In this document: positions 7,918 through 16,695 of the stretch, in pieces
How the letters are laid out: every line of letters begins with the position of its first letter
Numbering within the stretch: position 1 is the first letter of the stretch
Source: Mycobacteroides sp. LB1
Lineage (GTDB): Bacteria; Actinomycetota; Actinomycetes; Mycobacteriales; Mycobacteriaceae
DNA: 64,000 bases
Assembly: GCF_013449725.1 (NCBI RefSeq)
Contig: NZ_JACCFF010000007.1
Coordinates: forward strand, 62,001 to 126,000
Direction of reading: 5' to 3'
The notes under the pieces: model-generated
Database searches by the model: none
What the model saw: only the letters and a program-made list of their open reading frames with translations
Told to the model about the DNA's origin: nothing
Made by a program: the position numbers and the translations under genes

Positions 7918-10449
7918 TTATTCGACACTGACGGCCTCGATGATGTTGAGCCGCGCCGCACGCCGTGCGGGCGGGACGGAGCCGAGCAGGCTGATCGCCA
8001 GCGCGCCCACGGTGAAGACCAGTGCCATCGGGCTCGGCCGGAAGGTGACGTTGAAGTTCATGATGTTGCCGCTGACGAGGCTGAACAGCCACTGATCGAT
8101 CAGACCGACCAGCAGCCCCAAGACACCGCCCACGACGCCGATGGCCGCGGCCTCGGCAAGGACCATGCCCAAGGTGTAACGGCGGCTGGATCCCATCGCC
8201 CGCAGCACACCGATTTCCCGGCGTCGTTCGAGTACCGAGAGCGTCAACGTGTTCAGCAGCGCGACCGCAGCGACGAACACCACGATGATCCACACGGCGT
8301 TGGCGATCAGCATGCTCTGGTGCAGCGGGGCTTCTAAACCAGCCAACGCGGTGCGGCCGTCGTACACGTAGTTCGGTGCGGGCACCACACCGCGGACGTC
8401 GGCCAGCAGCCGTCCCGGATCTGCGCCGTCCACGGCGGTGATTTGGAGTGTCGTCTTGCCGGGGCGGTCAAACCATGCCCGCATGTGATCCAGGCTCATC
8501 CCGACGGTGCCGATGACCGTCGAGAAGTAGGGCACCAGGGCCAGCACGGGCGTCTGCTGTGGGCCGTGGGGCGTTTGCAGCTGCAGTCCGTCGCCCACCC
8601 GGACGCCGAGAGTCTTGCCCAGGTTCTGTGAGAGCACCACGCCCCGCCCGATGAGCACTTCGTGACGTACTTGTTCGTCGAGCGCACGGAAAAGCGGATC
8701 GCGGGTGCCGGGGGAGAATCCATCGAGCATCACGCGCGTGCCGCCGACGACGGCGAATCCGGAGGCGCCTTCGGCGACGTTCGCGACACCCGGCACCGCC
8801 GCCACCTTCTCGGTAAGACCTTGCGGCAGAACATCGGTGGGGTAGCGGTCGGGTGAGTTAGCGCTCACCCAGACATCGACATCGGCGACTGGCGCGAAGA
8901 TGTCGCGCGCGGATCGGATCATGTCGTTGTTTGTCCCGGTGATTACCACGGTGGTGACCACGGCGATGAGCACGGTCATCACGGTGGCCCACACCCGCCG
9001 CGGCGCACGCTGGACCGTCGCCGCCGCCAGCGCCCCGGGCGAACCGAACAGTCGAGCCACCGTGGCTGTCACGCTGACGATGGGTCCGGCGAGCGCGAAG
9101 CCCAGCGCGATCTCGGCAATGAACAGGGCGGCGATCGCGACAAAGGCGAGCGACCCTGGTTGGTAGAACACGGTCAGGATCGACGCCGTCAGTATCGCCA
9201 CCGCCACGACTCCGCTGGCGATACGCAGCCAACGCGGCACGTTGTCGGCCACGGAAACCCCGACGGGTGCCAACGCCTCGATCGGTGACACTTTGTACAC
9301 CTGCCGCGCAGCCATCGCCGATGCGGCCACGCTGGTGAGTACCGTCGCAGCGACGGCGGCCGGGATCGCGTAGTCGGGCAGCCAGTACTCGATACGGGCT
9401 TCGAGCCCTTGGGTCACCGTCGGCGGTAAACGGCCAATCGCCAAGCGGCCCAGTACTATTCCGAGGGCCGACCCGATGGCGCCGCCGATCAGCCCGAGGA
9501 GCGCGGCCTCGGCGAGCATGTCGCGAACGATCATGACGCGGCGGCCGCCGATTGCGCGCAGCATCGAGATGGCCGGGCGGCGTTGGGCAATCGCCATCGT
9601 CATCGTCGTGTAGATCAGGAACGCCCCGACCACCAACGCGACCGCCGCGCCCATCAGGGCCATGTAGTTCATGAGCTTGACACCGTCGCCGGCCCGCGCC
9701 GCCCGCAGGCTCGGTTCAGCGACGATCGCCCGGCCGTTCACGGCGGCCGTGACCTGCTCTCGGACTGCGGCGAGATCCGCACCTGGTCTCGTGGTGATCA
9801 GAATTGAATCGAGCTGACCTTGCCGTCCGGTGACATCCTGCGCCAACGGCAGGGGAGCAAGCACATAGTGTCCACCGTTGAGATCCGCGAGTTGCTTGCC
9901 CTCGAGCACTTCGGCGACGGTGACCGAACCCGAGCCGAGCTGGAATGTATCGCCTTTCGCATGGCCGACGGCCGGCCCGACCTGGACACCAGCGGCTGCC
10001 CGTGATGGCGCCTCAATCTGCACTCCGACAGCATCTTTCAAGGCGCCTTCCAACGCGGCACTGCGGTCGTCGGCGCCGAACAGCAGAACCGGTTCCGATG
10101 CTGTGGGTGCGGACATCCGTATCATCGGTGCTGCAGTCGCCACGTCGGGAACCTTGGCGACATCGGCCAATACCGCTTCGGGGAACCCCGCGTCGGTGAT
10201 ACCTGATACCTCGAGTGCGGCTACGCCGGAGACTCCGTCCGCCAACCGGTTGACCGATCCGGTGATCGACCCGAAAATGCCGAATATCGCAACGAGATAC
10301 ATTGCAGAAACCGCCATTACGGCAATCGAGGCAATTGTGCGTCGACGATGTACGGTCAGTTCGCGCAGACTGAACACACGTAGCCTGCTCGCTGCGGCGG
10401 CGATGGTGTCTCCGAGGCCGACCTGCTCCTCGCGTCCGCGGCCTCTCAC
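7918..10449 (-). CDS. FtsX-family ABC transporter permease
   Basis: An 843-residue permease with the two-FtsX-domain layout of MacB/LolCE-like exporters. A first membrane helix near residue 40 (IASIAVMAVSAMYLVAIF) is followed by a large extracytoplasmic domain, three helices around 265-375, further helices around 405-455 and 490-510, a second extracytoplasmic domain and a final three-helix FtsX domain with the LSVLERRREIGVLRAMGSS motif. It begins with GTG overlapping the ATPase stop (GTGA). Such systems export lipids, lipoproteins or peptides, or use mechanical force across the membrane. The cargo is unknown. Confidence 0.9.
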   Translation of the reverse strand: MRGRGREEQVGLGDTIAAAASRLRVFSLRELTVHRRRTIASIAVMAVSAMYLVAIFGIFGSITGSVNRLADGVSGVAALEVSGITDAGFPEAVLADVAKVPDVATAAPMIRMSAPTASEPVLLFGADDRSAALEGALKDAVGVQIEAPSRAAAGVQVGPAVGHAKGDTFQLGSGSVTVAEVLEGKQLADLNGGHYVLAPLPLAQDVTGRQGQLDSILITTRPGADLAAVREQVTAAVNGRAIVAEPSLRAARAGDGVKLMNYMALMGAAVALVVGAFLIYTTMTMAIAQRRPAISMLRAIGGRRVMIVRDMLAEAALLGLIGGAIGSALGIVLGRLAIGRLPPTVTQGLEARIEYWLPDYAIPAAVAATVLTSVAASAMAARQVYKVSPIEALAPVGVSVADNVPRWLRIASGVVAVAILTASILTVFYQPGSLAFVAIAALFIAEIALGFALAGPIVSVTATVARLFGSPGALAAATVQRAPRRVWATVMTVLIAVVTTVVITGTNNDMIRSARDIFAPVADVDVWVSANSPDRYPTDVLPQGLTEKVAAVPGVANVAEGASGFAVVGGTRVMLDGFSPGTRDPLFRALDEQVRHEVLIGRGVVLSQNLGKTLGVRVGDGLQLQTPHGPQQTPVLALVPYFSTVIGTVGMSLDHMRAWFDRPGKTTLQITAVDGADPGRLLADVRGVVPAPNYVYDGRTALAGLEAPLHQSMLIANAVWIIVVFVAAVALLNTLTLSVLERRREIGVLRAMGSSRRYTLGMVLAEAAAIGVVGGVLGLLVGLIDQWLFSLVSGNIMNFNVTFRPSPMALVFTVGALAISLLGSVPPARRAARLNIIEAVSVE

Positions 10450-11183
10450 CCTGGCGCCACCGACATCTCGTCGGAACCGAGCCGACCGTCCTGCAGGGTG
10501 ATTACCCGGTCGGTTGCCGCGGCAGCGTCGGCGTTGTGGGTCACCATCACTACCAGGCGGCCGGAGCCTTCTTCATGGGCGACCTCGGCGAGGAGGGCCA
10601 GGATGGCGGTACCCGTATGGGAATCCAGGTTCCCGGTCGGTTCGTCGGCAAGGATCAGCGGTGGATCCATCATCATCGCTCGTGCCACCGCGACTCGCTG
10701 CATCTCGCCGCCGGACAGTTCGGCCGGCCGGTGTTCGGTCCGTTTACCGAGGCCGACCCGGTCCAGCAGTCGAACTGCATCCGATTTGACCTTGCCCAGC
10801 CGGATGCCGTCGAGCAGCTTCGGCACTGCCACGTTCTCCCACGCCGATAGCGTCGGCAGCAGGTTGAAGAACTGAAAGACGAACCCGACCCGACGATGGC
10901 GGAACTCCGACTGTTGCTCGTCGCGGAGCCTGCCGATCTCTTCACCGTCGAAGGTGATCGATCCCGAGTCGGGGGAGTCCAACGCCCCGAGTAGATGTAG
11001 CAGTGTGCTTTTCCCCGCCCCCGATGGCCCGATGACCGACACGAACTGGCCGCCGGCGAGGCGCAGGCTGATCTCGTCGAGGGCGCGCACCGTCTGCCCA
11101 CCAACCCTGTACTCGCGCACTACATTGCGCAGTTCGATGGTCAGTTCGCGCCGGGTCGTATCGGCGTTGTCCAGTCGGCTCAA
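10446..11183 (-). CDS. ABC transporter ATP-binding protein (MacB/LolD type)
   Basis: A 245-residue ATPase with Walker A GPSGAGKST, signature motif LSGGEMQRVAVARAM, Walker B LILADEPTGNLD and a switch histidine in VMVTHNADAA. The LDRVG and FVFQFFNLLPTLSAWENV features are those of the MacB/LolD subfamily that pairs with FtsX permeases. TTG at 11183 is chosen because GGGAGG lies five bases upstream and similarity begins just after; the open frame continues much further upstream without supporting signals. It is translationally coupled to the permease by GTGA. Confidence 0.9.
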   Translation of the reverse strand: MSRLDNADTTRRELTIELRNVVREYRVGGQTVRALDEISLRLAGGQFVSVIGPSGAGKSTLLHLLGALDSPDSGSITFDGEEIGRLRDEQQSEFRHRRVGFVFQFFNLLPTLSAWENVAVPKLLDGIRLGKVKSDAVRLLDRVGLGKRTEHRPAELSGGEMQRVAVARAMMMDPPLILADEPTGNLDSHTGTAILALLAEVAHEEGSGRLVVMVTHNADAAAATDRVITLQDGRLGSDEMSVAPG

Positions 11184-11295
11184 GGTGGCCTCCCGCGAGA
11201 CCGGGTTGCCCGGCGCGCGGAGGCGCGGTCGGGATATGCGGAGCCTACTCCTGGCGCTCTTGCGAAATGTGGGCTTATGTGAGGTTCTTAGGTGA

Positions 11296-11371
11296 GCCCC
11301 GCAACCCAATTGGCCGCGGCAGCGGATTAGAAATCCGCTCAGTGCCGTTTCGAGTCCGACTGCTGAGCGCA
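11296..11371 (+). pseudogene. Degenerate tRNA-Leu-like relic
   Basis: This stretch aligns along its length with the tRNA at 5268. Shared blocks include CCCAATTGGC (D loop), GGCAGCGGA and AATCCGC (anticodon stem), and TTCGAGTCCGACTG (T loop and stem). The anticodon loop has become TTAGAAA, the T stem has two mismatches (GCCGT against CCGAC) and the acceptor strands GCCCCGC and TGCTGAG no longer pair. It cannot fold as a working tRNA. It has the same orientation as the intact gene 6 kb upstream. Confidence 0.8.
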
Positions 11372-11391
11372 GGTCATGCAAGATTGGTGTC

Positions 11392-12714
11392 ATGCCGCAG
11401 GAGTTCACCGCCGAACAGGCCGCTGCCCGGTTGAACCCCGTCGACACGCTGGGAATCCCGCTGGGCCCCGGCCAGCCGCCAGCTTTCCTGCGCGCCCTCG
11501 GCGTGCGCCGGGACTGGGCGGATTTACGGGTGTACGGCGCGCTACTCGCGGTTGGCACCGAACTGTTCTCCCGTCCGGGTGTGCACTACCTGTCGGGCTT
11601 TTTCGGGCCGATCGAGCGCGCGCTGCGGGATATGGGCGCCGATATCGAATTCGCCGCCGCGGACTTCCGCCGATTCGGCCCGCTGATTGAGCGCCAGTCG
11701 CCTCGGGTGATGACCACCGTCGCGACGCCGCCCGATGCCGACGGCTGGTGTTCTCTGTCGCTGCATGCGGGCGGGACGATCGGTGAGTTGCGCCGGGCAG
11801 GCGCTGATCCGGAGCGCCTGCTCATTGTCGAAGTCTCGGAAGGATATCCGCGCACGTTCGGGTTCGGGGAGCAGCATCGCCACGCGCTGCACCTCGACGA
11901 GATCGACATCCTGGTGCACTCGACGGATGCCCCGCTGACGCTACCCGGCGGCGATGGGGGGCCGTCGGATATCGATCGGGCCATCGCCCAACACGCCGTG
12001 GCATTCATTGGTTCGGGGTCGACATTACAAACCGGAATCGGGGCAATTCCCAACCAGATTGCGACTCTGTTGGCCGAGGGGGACGGCGCCGGCTATGGGC
12101 TGCACAGCGAGATGTTCACCGACGGTTGCATGCGACTGCACCGCGCCGGCAAGGTCACCAACACCGGCAAGGGGCAGTACGACGGCGTTAGTGTGACGAC
12201 CTTCGCCTTCGGATCAGCGCAGCTCTATGCGTGGCTGGACGCCAACCCCGATGTTGCGTTCCTGCCGGTTGAGATTGTCAACGCACCGGAGGTGATCGGC
12301 GCCAACACCGACATGATTTCGATCAACGGTGCGCTCGCCATCGACATCCAGGGGCAAGTGGTCGCCGACACCATCGCCGGAGGGCAGTTCAGCGGGATCG
12401 GTAGTGCCGAGGACTTCGTGGCCGGGGCCGGGCTGGAGCTGTCGGACCGTTCGCTGATCTGCCTGCCCTCGACATTCGAGAAAGACGGTGTGTTGCAGTC
12501 GCGAATCGTGCCGTGGTTTGGACCCGGCGTCGTTATCACCACGCCGCGTCACCAGGTCGACGTGATCGTCACCGAGTACGGCGCTGCAGAGTTGGAGGGT
12601 AGGACGGTCCGAGAGCGCGGCGAAGCGCTGGCGGCAATCGCGCACCCGCAGTTCCGGGACGCCCTGTTGGAGGCTGCCGGGCGTGCGTCGAATGGCCGCT
12701 CACCGGTCAGTTGA
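11392..12714 (+). CDS. Acetyl-CoA hydrolase/CoA-transferase family protein
   Basis: A 440-residue protein of the 4-hydroxybutyrate CoA-transferase/acetyl-CoA hydrolase family, whose members pass CoA between short-chain acids through a glutamyl-CoA intermediate. Visible family features are GSGSTLQTGIGAIPNQIA, GLHSEMFTDG (Glu240, near the expected catalytic position), NAPEVIGANTDMISINGALA and GGQFSGIGSAEDFVAGA. Length matches the family norm. It stands alone, just after the tRNA relic and upstream of a convergent DUF3060 gene. The donor and acceptor acids are not predictable. Confidence 0.85.
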   Translation: MPQEFTAEQAAARLNPVDTLGIPLGPGQPPAFLRALGVRRDWADLRVYGALLAVGTELFSRPGVHYLSGFFGPIERALRDMGADIEFAAADFRRFGPLIERQSPRVMTTVATPPDADGWCSLSLHAGGTIGELRRAGADPERLLIVEVSEGYPRTFGFGEQHRHALHLDEIDILVHSTDAPLTLPGGDGGPSDIDRAIAQHAVAFIGSGSTLQTGIGAIPNQIATLLAEGDGAGYGLHSEMFTDGCMRLHRAGKVTNTGKGQYDGVSVTTFAFGSAQLYAWLDANPDVAFLPVEIVNAPEVIGANTDMISINGALAIDIQGQVVADTIAGGQFSGIGSAEDFVAGAGLELSDRSLICLPSTFEKDGVLQSRIVPWFGPGVVITTPRHQVDVIVTEYGAAELEGRTVRERGEALAAIAHPQFRDALLEAAGRASNGRSPVS

Positions 12715-12725
12715 GTGGTGGGCCC

Positions 12726-13355
12726 TCAGCCCTGCTCCACGGTATTTCGGTCACCCGACTTGGAGACTTCCGGTTCCCCGGAGTGATACGTGACTTTGTT
12801 GTCGAAGCCCGAGGCGCGGATCTCTCGTGCAGTCTCGACCGTTACGGCGTTCTCGACACCGGATACCGTGAGGGTGTCGCAATTGCCCTGGACTTCAACG
12901 GTATTCGAGACACCGCTGACGTTGACCGAGCAGTCGTCGCAGTTGACTGTTATCTGCTTGTGCGTGCCGGAGACACTGAAAGTCGAACCGGGCGGCGCAT
13001 ACGTAGGGCCGGGGACCGAGGTGGTCGTCGCCGTGGCACGCGTCGGGAGCTTGACGACGGTTGATCTGACCGGCCGTGTGGTCGTCGCACCCGGACTTGT
13101 CTGCACATTCCGGGGCACGGTGGGATTGGCGGCATAGAAGACGAGTCCCGCCGCCCCCGCCGCTATGAGGGCAGAGAAGACAGCGAACCAGCGGCCGAAC
13201 TTCCGGACGGGTGGGCGTGGTGCGTAAGTCGTTTGATACACCGGCGGCGGATACGGGCTCCGGTTCGTGACGCCGAGTTCCGACGTCCGCGCCGCCTCGC
13301 TCAATGAGCGTTCCAGCTCTCGGATTCTGGCTTCGGGATCACCATCCGGCTCCAC
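12726..13355 (-). CDS. DUF3060 membrane-anchored protein
   Basis: A 209-residue protein with a short cytoplasmic N-terminus, one membrane helix (WFAVFSALIAAGAAGLVFYA, about residues 56-75), a Thr/Pro-rich linker and a C-terminal region of repeated short strands: VSGTHKQITVNC, VSGVSNTVEVQG, VSGVENAVTVET, ASGFDNKVTY. These repeats are the DUF3060 type common in mycobacteria and probably form a small beta-solenoid outside the membrane. Two cysteines in NCDDCSV are adjacent in this domain. Function unknown. The gene is convergent with the CoA-transferase gene. Confidence 0.8.
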   Translation of the reverse strand: MEPDGDPEARIRELERSLSEAARTSELGVTNRSPYPPPVYQTTYAPRPPVRKFGRWFAVFSALIAAGAAGLVFYAANPTVPRNVQTSPGATTTRPVRSTVVKLPTRATATTTSVPGPTYAPPGSTFSVSGTHKQITVNCDDCSVNVSGVSNTVEVQGNCDTLTVSGVENAVTVETAREIRASGFDNKVTYHSGEPEVSKSGDRNTVEQG

Positions 13356-13402
13356 TCACAGATGGTCCCACACCGAGCGCCTCGTAGCGGTAGCGTTTCG
13401 TC

Positions 13403-13792
13403 ATGGCCTCGACCGATGTCATTGTCGCCGAACCGCAGTTGTTCGTCACCGACCTCGAACGTGCCATCGGCTTCTACGTCGAGAAGCTCGGTTTTGAGCT
13501 GGCCTTCATATATGGGGAACCACCCTTCTACGGACAGGTGGGGCGCAGCGGTGCGAGCCTCAATCTCCGCAAGGTCGCGGGTCCGGTATTCGACAGCAAT
13601 TTCCTTGCCACAGAGCGTGATCCGCTGTCCGCGGTGCTGACGCTGTACAAACTGGGCCCACTGTATGAGGAGTATCGAGCCGCAGGCGTGGCGTTCCACC
13701 AGCCGTTGCAGGAGGAATCCTGGGGGAGCGTCACCTTCATCGTGAAGGATCCCGACGGCAACCTCATTCTGTTCTCCGGCGCCGAGGCCTGA
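13403..13792 (+). CDS. VOC (glyoxalase/bleomycin resistance) family protein
   Basis: A 129-residue single-module vicinal oxygen chelate protein: the N-terminal EPQLFVTDLERAIGFYVEKLGFEL and the C-terminal VTFIVKDPDGNLILFSG are the two beta-alpha-beta-beta-beta units. The DPDGN turn and terminal strand are typical. Family members act as dioxygenases, isomerases or antibiotic-binding proteins; nothing visible selects among these. It may be co-transcribed with the small membrane protein that follows 44 bases later. Confidence 0.8.
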   Translation: MASTDVIVAEPQLFVTDLERAIGFYVEKLGFELAFIYGEPPFYGQVGRSGASLNLRKVAGPVFDSNFLATERDPLSAVLTLYKLGPLYEEYRAAGVAFHQPLQEESWGSVTFIVKDPDGNLILFSGAEA

Positions 13793-13836
13793 AGGAATCT
13801 CTCGCCATCGATGCGGTTCGGGGTGACAATGACCGC

Positions 13837-14211
13837 ATGCGACTGCCAACCTCATTCGAAGGACTCGCGACCGACGGCGGTAATTCGATCGTCTACGGCG
13901 AGCCATATACAACGGCCGACGGCACCATGGTCATCACTGTTGCCAAGGTGCGCAGCCGCAGTCGCGGCCCAGAGGGTGCACCTCTGGAAACACTTGCCAG
14001 ACCGCTAGGCGTGTTCGTCGTCAAAGACGGGCACGCCCAATGGTGCCCGGCCTTTAACGCTGACCGCGCTTCGACGTTGGGCATACTCACCGGTCTGCTC
14101 GCGGCGGTCTTGGGACTTGTAGCCATCATCCGTCGCCCGCCGTGGCCGGACCTGACGCTGCCCGGCTGGTCGCCCGCCGAGAACCCGCGCTGGTTCCGCG
14201 GCGGGCGCTAG
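13837..14211 (+). CDS. GerW/YtfJ-like small membrane protein
   Basis: A 124-residue protein whose first 70 residues resemble the GerW (YtfJ) family: TTADGTMVITVAKVRSRSRG followed by PLGVFVVKDGHAQWCPA. A membrane helix follows (GILTGLLAAVLGLVAII, about residues 88-104), then a Pro/Trp-rich tail. GerW proteins were named from spore formers but occur in non-sporulating actinobacteria with no known role. The assignment is moderate because only the short core is conserved. Confidence 0.55.
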   Translation: MRLPTSFEGLATDGGNSIVYGEPYTTADGTMVITVAKVRSRSRGPEGAPLETLARPLGVFVVKDGHAQWCPAFNADRASTLGILTGLLAAVLGLVAIIRRPPWPDLTLPGWSPAENPRWFRGGR

Positions 14212-14228
14212 CCGTCGATCGCGGTCTG

Positions 14229-14843
14229 CTACTTCTGGGTGACGGTTTCCTTGAAGGTCCCGTCGCCCTGGTTCAGCCAGGTGATGGTGCCCTTCTGGAA
14301 TTCGCCGACCCAACCGCCCTTGGCGATATCAGGTCCGCCTGCCGTCTCGGCCTCGTCGGCAGTGGGGAATCCAAGCGTGCCGCCTGCTCCACCCTGCTCG
14401 GTGTACACCTTCAGGATTTCGCCCTGCACCAGGTGTGCACCGGTCGACGGCGAGCTGAAGATGGTGCCCTTGGCGAAGGCCTGTACGGTGCCGTCGCCAA
14501 CCTTTTCGGGCTGCCCGGTCGGCAGACCGAGCTTGGCTTCACCACCGGCCTTGGTGTACGCCTCGGCGACTGGCGGTTCCAGCGTCACATCGCCGACGCC
14601 CGGCACGTTAACCGTTGATGGCGCCCCGGCGATGACGGACGACACCGCACTGCTTGCCGACGATGCGGCACTCGATGCGGCGCTACCACCAGCGCTGATG
14701 GCCGACGATGCCGCGCTCGTGGCGCTGGACAGCGACTCCTTGGCGGCGTTTTTGTCTTCTTGGGAACACGCGACCACGACAGCCGCGGATATGGCGACGA
14801 TGGAGACCGCGCCTGCTGCTCGTTTCATCAGATTGGTATCCAT
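14229..14843 (-). CDS. LGFP-repeat lipoprotein
   Basis: A 204-residue secreted protein with a signal peptide ending in the lipobox VVAC, an Ala/Ser-rich low-complexity linker (about residues 35-75), and a C-terminal domain with LGFP repeats: AKLGLPTGQPEKVGDG, an imperfect central unit, and GTLGFPTADE. LGFP repeats are found in mycolata cell-wall proteins and are thought to bind the arabinogalactan-mycolate layer. ATG 14843 gives a conventional signal peptide; ATG 14828 is a second option. Surface anchoring via the lipid is predicted from the lipobox. Confidence 0.82.
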   Translation of the reverse strand: MDTNLMKRAAGAVSIVAISAAVVVACSQEDKNAAKESLSSATSAASSAISAGGSAASSAASSASSAVSSVIAGAPSTVNVPGVGDVTLEPPVAEAYTKAGGEAKLGLPTGQPEKVGDGTVQAFAKGTIFSSPSTGAHLVQGEILKVYTEQGGAGGTLGFPTADEAETAGGPDIAKGGWVGEFQKGTITWLNQGDGTFKETVTQK

Positions 14844-14939
14844 GATCCGAACGTAACAACCTAGACGCCGCATATAGGTGAGTTTTTCAATGTTCACCTG
14901 TCGGCCACGGGATGATTTCGGTGCAAAATCGCTAAGCCG

Positions 14940-15416
14940 CTATGAAGCGGGTGTCAGCTCACAGACGTAATCGCCGACATCGATATGCACCTCGGCCGCC
15001 TCCGGCACCGTGGGAGTGGGCACGACTTTCAGCTGGAACTGTTCGCGACCGAAGTCGTCGGTGGTTCCGGGCCACTGTTCCTGCAGGATGTCGCTGATCA
15101 GGCCCGCGACCGCGGGCTCGGTGACGCGATAGGTCTCGGCCTGGCAGAACTTGGAGTACACCTCGGTGACCCGGATGCGGGCCTTCTCGATGGGCAGAGT
15201 GCCCAGGTCCTCGCCGGATTCGGGATCGCGCACCGCGGTCCCGGTGGCGCCGATGACGGAGAAGATCATCCCGACCTCTACTCCGGCGTCATCACCCTTG
15301 TTGACCAGCACCGAGTAGCGGTCGACGATATCGGCCACCTTCCCGATTATCGGGTCCAGTGGCTCGGACTCTTGCTCACCAGCCGATTGCTCCGCTGGCT
15401 TCGTCTCTTCAGGCAT
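14940..15416 (-). CDS. Small FlgT-C-like beta-domain protein
   Basis: A 158-residue acidic protein with no signal peptide. The central stretch IIGKVADIVDRYSVLVNKG and VEVGMIFSVIGATG resembles the C-terminal beta-barrel domain of FlgT-type proteins, but the match is only by pattern. ATG 15416 is chosen; it overlaps the 3' end of the upstream membrane-protein gene by eight bases, indicating co-translation. No function can be assigned; together the two may form a small membrane-associated unit. Confidence 0.6.
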   Translation of the reverse strand: MPEETKPAEQSAGEQESEPLDPIIGKVADIVDRYSVLVNKGDDAGVEVGMIFSVIGATGTAVRDPESGEDLGTLPIEKARIRVTEVYSKFCQAETYRVTEPAVAGLISDILQEQWPGTTDDFGREQFQLKVVPTPTVPEAAEVHIDVGDYVCELTPAS

Positions 15417-15996
15417 TGCCCACACCGACGGTGTAGTTGTTCGCTCGCGGAGCGGTCTCAATCCTTTGCCGCTCTGGCTGTCCGGCGGTCTCTGCCGTCG
15501 CGAAATCGGTCTTGGCCTTGGCTACCGCGGTGCTGGATACATTCTCCGATTCGCGCAATGCCTGGAAGGCGTGGCGCAAAGTCAGACGGCTGATTGTCAG
15601 GGCAAGGTTGAGGGCGCTGGACGCAGCCGGCTTATTGCCCTCGTTGAGGTCGTTCGACGCGGCCGCAAGGTGCTTGTCCACGTCGATCATTCCCTGCAGC
15701 GTCACCATCGTGGAGTACGCCGACTGTCCAACATTGCGGTCAAGATTGTTGCTCTGCTGTATGCGGTGATACAGATCGGCAATCAAGATCCCGGCGACGA
15801 GGGCAAGGAGTGGAGTGACGATGCCCTGAACGAATCGTACGAGTTCGGTGTCGCTGGATGTAAATCCGACAACCGCCGCGACGATCGTTGCGACAATCGC
15901 CGTACCGACAATCGTCCAATGAACCAGCGAGGGCTTCGGGGGAAGCTGATCTGAGTTTGCCAACGTCGTTACCGTCCGTTCGGTGAGTGGACGCAT
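15409..15996 (-). CDS. Two-helix membrane protein of unknown function
   Basis: A 195-residue protein with two membrane helices (about residues 25-45 and 58-77; VHWTIVGTAIVATIVAAVVG and IVTPLLALVAGILIADLYHR) and a long C-terminal helical region rich in Ala and Asn (about residues 85-180), probably coiled-coil and cytoplasmic. I do not recognise a family. It overlaps the FlgT-C-like gene and is separated by about 165 bases from the next lipoprotein gene. ATG 15996 is supported only by being the first start in the frame. Confidence 0.6.
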   Translation of the reverse strand: MRPLTERTVTTLANSDQLPPKPSLVHWTIVGTAIVATIVAAVVGFTSSDTELVRFVQGIVTPLLALVAGILIADLYHRIQQSNNLDRNVGQSAYSTMVTLQGMIDVDKHLAAASNDLNEGNKPAASSALNLALTISRLTLRHAFQALRESENVSSTAVAKAKTDFATAETAGQPERQRIETAPRANNYTVGVGNA

Positions 15997-16160
15997 TCAT
16001 TGCATCCGTGACCCCATGAGCACTGACCGGAGCATGCTAACACCGCGCTCAGGTTCCTCCAAGGCGAGATGTAACGGCTGTGCTTTAGATTTGCTGGACG
16101 CCAGCTAAACGCCTATTTGCCCGAATTCTGTCGAATTACAGAAGGTTTCTTGGTTAGCCC

Positions 16161-16598
16161 TCAGCACTGCTGCTCGGCCGCGGCATTCGTCGCGACGATC
16201 ACCGCAGCTTGCCGGTCTGCGGGCAGCTCATGCCAGGACTTGTGAAAGGTTCCCGGGCCGACGTTTCCGGATGTCTGAATGGACTGGAGGTATCCCTCCA
16301 CGAGCTGCACGTGGCCGTCCTGCTTCCCGGTCATCCAATCGGCCGCTGCTCGGCAGGCCTGGTAGTACTCCTCCTCCAACGAGCTGGGTGCGGCGTTGAC
16401 GGATGTCGTGACGCCTGAGGGCGACAGTGCCGACCCGGAGTCCGAGGGCTGGGCGGCGGGGCTCTCGATCGGAGCGGTGGTGCTGGCGGAAGGGCTCGGC
16501 GCCGCCTTGTCGTCGGACTTCGACGCGCATCCCGCACCGATCAACGGGACGCAGAGGGCAATCAGGGTCGCGACGATGCGTGTTGGGACGGTCACCAC
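16161..16598 (-). CDS. lpqV: LpqV-like lipoprotein
   Basis: A 145-residue exported lipoprotein: signal peptide with lipobox GAGC, a Ser/Pro/Ala-rich linker, and a C-terminal domain with EEYYQACRAAADWMTGK, a central LVEGYLQSIQ and PGTFHKSWHELP, ending in a cysteine. The domain and its position beside the cysteine dioxygenase-like and rhodanese genes agree with LpqV (Rv1064c) of M. tuberculosis. Two cysteines in the mature domain could form a disulfide. Its function is unknown. It starts with GTG. Confidence 0.75.
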   Translation of the reverse strand: MVTVPTRIVATLIALCVPLIGAGCASKSDDKAAPSPSASTTAPIESPAAQPSDSGSALSPSGVTTSVNAAPSSLEEEYYQACRAAADWMTGKQDGHVQLVEGYLQSIQTSGNVGPGTFHKSWHELPADRQAAVIVATNAAAEQQC

Positions 16599-16695
16599 TC
16601 CAAACTAGCAAGTACCTACCAGCAACAACATTTACTCACTCAGAGCTTTTGCTCCGAGAGGAAAACCGCTGGAAAACGCCGGTACCATATGAGCT

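Noticed and set aside
11184..11558. N-terminal extension of the ABC ATPase frame
   Set aside because: It would cover the tRNA relic and the start of the CoA-transferase gene; TTG 11183 has GGGAGG at the right distance.
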